The notes below the pieces were generated by a model. It did no database searches and was not told the DNA's origin. It saw only the letters and a program-made list of their open reading frames with translations. 64,000 bases of DNA. Source: an uncultured Coriobacteriaceae bacterium (GTDB taxonomy: Bacteria > Actinomycetota > Coriobacteriia > Coriobacteriales > UMGS124). Location: contig UQBS01000005.1 in the NCBI GenBank assembly GCA_900539345.1, positions 22,838 through 86,837 of the forward strand. Reading direction: 5' to 3'. The position numbers were made by a program, and so were the translations under genes. Positions 61,435 to 64,000 of this stretch are shown piece by piece (within the stretch, counting starts at the first letter, position 1; each line of letters opens with the position of its first letter).

Positions 61435-64000
61435 TTAGGCCTCCGTAGCTTCCCACTCAGGCTCGCCCTCGACGCGCTTGCGCAGACCGGTGATCATCCA
61501 CTGCTTCAGACGCGGGTCAGAAGCGTCGGTGATGACGGGGTTGCCGTCGGGGTCGCAAGGCACGGGGTTGCCGAACGGCGAGTTGTCGGCGGTCGCCGGG
61601 TACACGAGTGCCGGGATGGCACGGGCGTTGTGCGAACCGGAGACGGGGTCGCCGCCGCGCGGGTTAAGCGTGCAGTTGATGTTGACGAGCTCGAAGCCAT
61701 GGCTCGCCGTGTCGATCTCGGGGTACCACCAAGCATGGTTGGCGTTGACAACGCCCTGCTGGATGCCGTAGTAGGAGTCGATGACCTCGCGGACCTTGCC
61801 CCACGGAGTCTCGATCCACACCCACTGGCCGCACTCCAGGCCCAGACGCTCGATGTCGTTGGGGTTCATCTGGAGGCGCGGGTAGGGCCAAAGCTCACGG
61901 CACCAGGGAAGCTGACGATGCTCGGAGTGGAAGTACACGGGCTGACGCGAACCGGTCGTCATGATGAACGTGTTGTCCGGGTATGCCTTGAGGCTCTCGA
62001 CGTAGTCGGGGTTGAGGAACGTCGAGGTGTCGATCTGGTCGGCCAGAGAGGCATCGTAGTACTCGGGGTGGTTGACCGGCGAGTCGATGGGCTCGTGGTA
62101 CACGGGGAACCATTCGCCCTCGTCGATGTAGGCCTCGCAGACCAGGGACCAAATCTCGACCAGACCAGACGCCGTCATGAAGCCAGGATGGTTGTCGACC
62201 AGCGGGAACAGGTTGAAGCCGCCCTGCTGACGACGCATGCACATCTCGTGACGACGGTAGAAGCCCCAACGCTCGGGGTGCCACTCGCGGCAGTCGAACC
62301 AGCCCTCGTTCTGGAACTTCTCGGCAGCCTGCTTGAAGGTCGGGCCATCGGGGAACTCGGCGGTCTTCCAAGCCTCGGTGTTGTCGGTCAGGATGCGGTC
62401 ATGGTCAGGCCACAGGTAGCTGGGAGCACCGGCCAGGGCGTTGGTGTACTCGTCGCCCAGAGCCTCGGTCCACTTGGCCACGTTGCTCTCGGAGCCAGCG
62501 GGGACGGTCGTGATGTAGTCCTCGGTGGAAGGAGCGGCCTCGGTGTCGCGCGTGTTCCACGGCACACCCATGGCGCGGTACATGCCGCAGTTCCAGTCGG
62601 GGTCGTAGATGGCCTCGCCGGGAGCCTTGATGGCAGCCTGGCCGCAGCCGAAGATGCCGCCAGCGCCCTGGGAGACGCGCGTGGTGTCGCACTCGAGCCA
62701 GTGCCAGCAGGGGAAGATGATGTCGGCGTTGCCGTTGTTGGGGCAGAACCACAGGTTGATGTCGACGAAGAAGTCGAGCTTGGTCATGCCTTCCCAAGCG
62801 CGGTTGATGTTCGACATGTTCATGATGTCGCCGGACTGGCACACGCCGCCGTGGAGGGCGTAAGGAATGTCGTCGCGGTCGTTGCAGCATGCGTCCCACA
62901 CCGTGCCGGCGTCGACCCAACGGGACCAGTAGCGGTTCAGCGGGTAGCGCTCGGCGTCGACCTCGCCGGCGTTGCGCTCGAAGACCGTCTTGGGGTTAGG
63001 CCAGGCCTGGGAGGCGCGGAAGGCGCCGCCGATACGCTTGGCGATAACGGTCAGCTCGTCGTCAGTGGGCTCCTCGGTGCCGTAAAGCTCGGTCAGCGGG
63101 GAGTTGGCGTCCTGCTGATGCTTGATGTAGTCCTTCATCCAGCTCTTGACGCCGTCCAGGTCGAGGTCGCGGCCGTCCCAGACCTTTGCCTCGTCGCCAT
63201 AAGGGCTGCCAACCTGCATGTTGGAGCGGCCGGGGTTACCGTCGAACTGCGACTTGGAGGAGCCGCGGTTGCCGGCAGGCTCGTCGGCGTTGCCCGTGAT
63301 CTCAGACAGAATCTGGAGGATACGGGTGTTCTGGACGCCGGTGCCGTTCTGGTCGGGAGCAAGCTGGAAGTGGATGCCGCCGTTGCCGAAGTCAGGATCG
63401 ATACGGGTCGTCCAGGTCTTGACGGCGAGCTCGATGTCAGCGGCCTTGACGCCGGTGATCTCCTCGGTGGCCTCAAGGTTGTACTGGCTGGAGAGGTCGT
63501 GCAGGTTGTCCCAGACGGTGCGGCACTTGTAGGTCTTGCCGTCCTTGAGCTCGACCTCGATCTCGCCGGGGAACAGAGCGGGCTGCTTAGGCAGGCCCTC
63601 GGGGTTGCACTCGTCGGAACCCTCGGGGAAGCGCTCGGGCTCGGTGGCCGGGTCGGCGAAGGAAGACTCGTCGGGCAGGAAGCAGGGGGCGACCAGGCCG
63701 GTCGGGGACTCGATCCAACGGCCGGTGGTCGGGACAACGTGCTCCTCGCCCTCCCACTTGCCAAGCTCAGCATCCCAGTAGGTCAGGCGCTCGTTGGCCT
63801 CATCCCACACCATGAAGCGCTGGTACTTGCCGTCTTCCTTGATGTCGGCCTCGGTGAGCAGGCGGGTCTTCATCTCGATACCGCCGTTGCCCTCAACGAG
63901 CCAGCCCTCGGTCAGCCACGGCTTGTCCTCGACCACGAGGAACGGGGCGTTGGACCAGCGGCGCACCATGGTGTCGTCGTAGGCCTCGTTCTCGATGATC
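61435..64000 (-). CDS. Molybdopterin oxidoreductase, DMSO reductase family, 5' end outside the window
   Basis: About 855 codons are visible, open to the window edge, so the N-terminal signal and any [4Fe-4S] motif cannot be judged. The middle holds NGGIHFQLAPDQNGTGVQNTRILQILSEITGNADEPAGNRG, GDIMNMSNINRAWEGMTKLDFFVDINLWFCPNNGNADIIFPCWHWLE and the C-terminal dinucleotide-binding domain RLQMNPNDIERLGLECGQWVWIETPWGKVREVIDSYYGIQQGVVNANHAWWYPE. These match the large group of Eggerthellales molybdoenzymes that includes dehydroxylases and acetylene-hydratase-like enzymes. Substrate not predictable. Confidence 0.88.
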   Translation of the reverse strand, partial: IIENEAYDDTMVRRWSNAPFLVVEDKPWLTEGWLVEGNGGIEMKTRLLTEADIKEDGKYQRFMVWDEANERLTYWDAELGKWEGEEHVVPTTGRWIESPTGLVAPCFLPDESSFADPATEPERFPEGSDECNPEGLPKQPALFPGEIEVELKDGKTYKCRTVWDNLHDLSSQYNLEATEEITGVKAADIELAVKTWTTRIDPDFGNGGIHFQLAPDQNGTGVQNTRILQILSEITGNADEPAGNRGSSKSQFDGNPGRSNMQVGSPYGDEAKVWDGRDLDLDGVKSWMKDYIKHQQDANSPLTELYGTEEPTDDELTVIAKRIGGAFRASQAWPNPKTVFERNAGEVDAERYPLNRYWSRWVDAGTVWDACCNDRDDIPYALHGGVCQSGDIMNMSNINRAWEGMTKLDFFVDINLWFCPNNGNADIIFPCWHWLECDTTRVSQGAGGIFGCGQAAIKAPGEAIYDPDWNCGMYRAMGVPWNTRDTEAAPSTEDYITTVPAGSESNVAKWTEALGDEYTNALAGAPSYLWPDHDRILTDNTEAWKTAEFPDGPTFKQAAEKFQNEGWFDCREWHPERWGFYRRHEMCMRRQQGGFNLFPLVDNHPGFMTASGLVEIWSLVCEAYIDEGEWFPVYHEPIDSPVNHPEYYDASLADQIDTSTFLNPDYVESLKAYPDNTFIMTTGSRQPVYFHSEHRQLPWCRELWPYPRLQMNPNDIERLGLECGQWVWIETPWGKVREVIDSYYGIQQGVVNANHAWWYPEIDTASHGFELVNINCTLNPRGGDPVSGSHNARAIPALVYPATADNSPFGNPVPCDPDGNPVITDASDPRLKQWMITGLRKRVEGEPEWEATEA

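Overview
The window is GC-rich, gene-dense bacterial chromosome that looks like an anaerobic member of the Coriobacteriia (Actinomycetota), probably Eggerthellales. The clues are an actinobacterial-type division cluster with SepF, YggT and DivIVA but no FtsA, a LuxR regulator carrying a 12-helix MFS-like membrane domain, a Tat-exported FAD reductase of the fumarate-reductase type, a DMSO-reductase-family molybdoenzyme with an Fe-S partner and TorD chaperone, and an Ech-type energy-converting hydrogenase. The genus is not established from sequence alone. There are no rRNA genes, CRISPR arrays, insertion sequences or prophage genes.

Layout. 1-7000: the 5' part of metG, then a six-gene echABCDEF hydrogenase operon on the minus strand, divergent from rsmI. 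7000-16300: rsmI, an AT-rich intergenic spot with a perfect inverted repeat, a Tat-exported protein of unknown function, recO, a Cys/Asp/His-rich protein that looks like a dead DeoC aldolase with a metal-binding insertion, a fused ybeY-era gene, galE, an orphan vsr, a lipoprotein and a degenerate Cys/Met-type PLP protein. 16300-35200: the complete division and cell wall (dcw) cluster on the minus strand, mraZ-rsmH-ftsL-ftsI-murF-mraY-murD-ftsW-murG-murC-murB-ftsQ-ftsZ-pgeF-yggS-sepF-yggT-divIVA. It lacks murE and ftsA. 35200-42600: two patches of a palindromic repeat family flank xerD, pyrG and the LuxR gene; then the Tat FAD reductase with TACC/GGTA palindromes upstream, and tRNA-Lys and tRNA-His. 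42600-52200: P-II protein, HtrA protease with a Gly/Tyr-rich tail, Na+/H+ antiporter, groES-groEL, phosphoglucomutase and a ferric-reductase-like membrane protein. 52400-64000: a minus-strand block with a molybdopterin oxidoreductase (cut by the window edge) and its Fe-S subunit, a strong terminator, a long inverted repeat, and then an operon encoding a two-domain acidic protein, TorD chaperone, a poly-ferredoxin, two SF1-helicase-like ATPases and an Ala/Glu-rich protein between them.

How it fits together. The energy genes (Ech hydrogenase, molybdoenzyme, FAD reductase, b-type membrane protein, antiporter) describe an anaerobe that couples H2/ferredoxin chemistry and dedicated electron acceptors to ion gradients. 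The dcw block is a nearly uninterrupted unit for peptidoglycan precursor synthesis and septation. The most unusual points are the DeoC-like pseudoenzyme with about 26 Cys and 11 His in 110 residues, the helicase-like pair in a molybdoenzyme-accessory operon, the palindromic repeat family with compensatory arm changes, the FtsQ and HtrA aromatic tails, and the YbeY-Era fusion.
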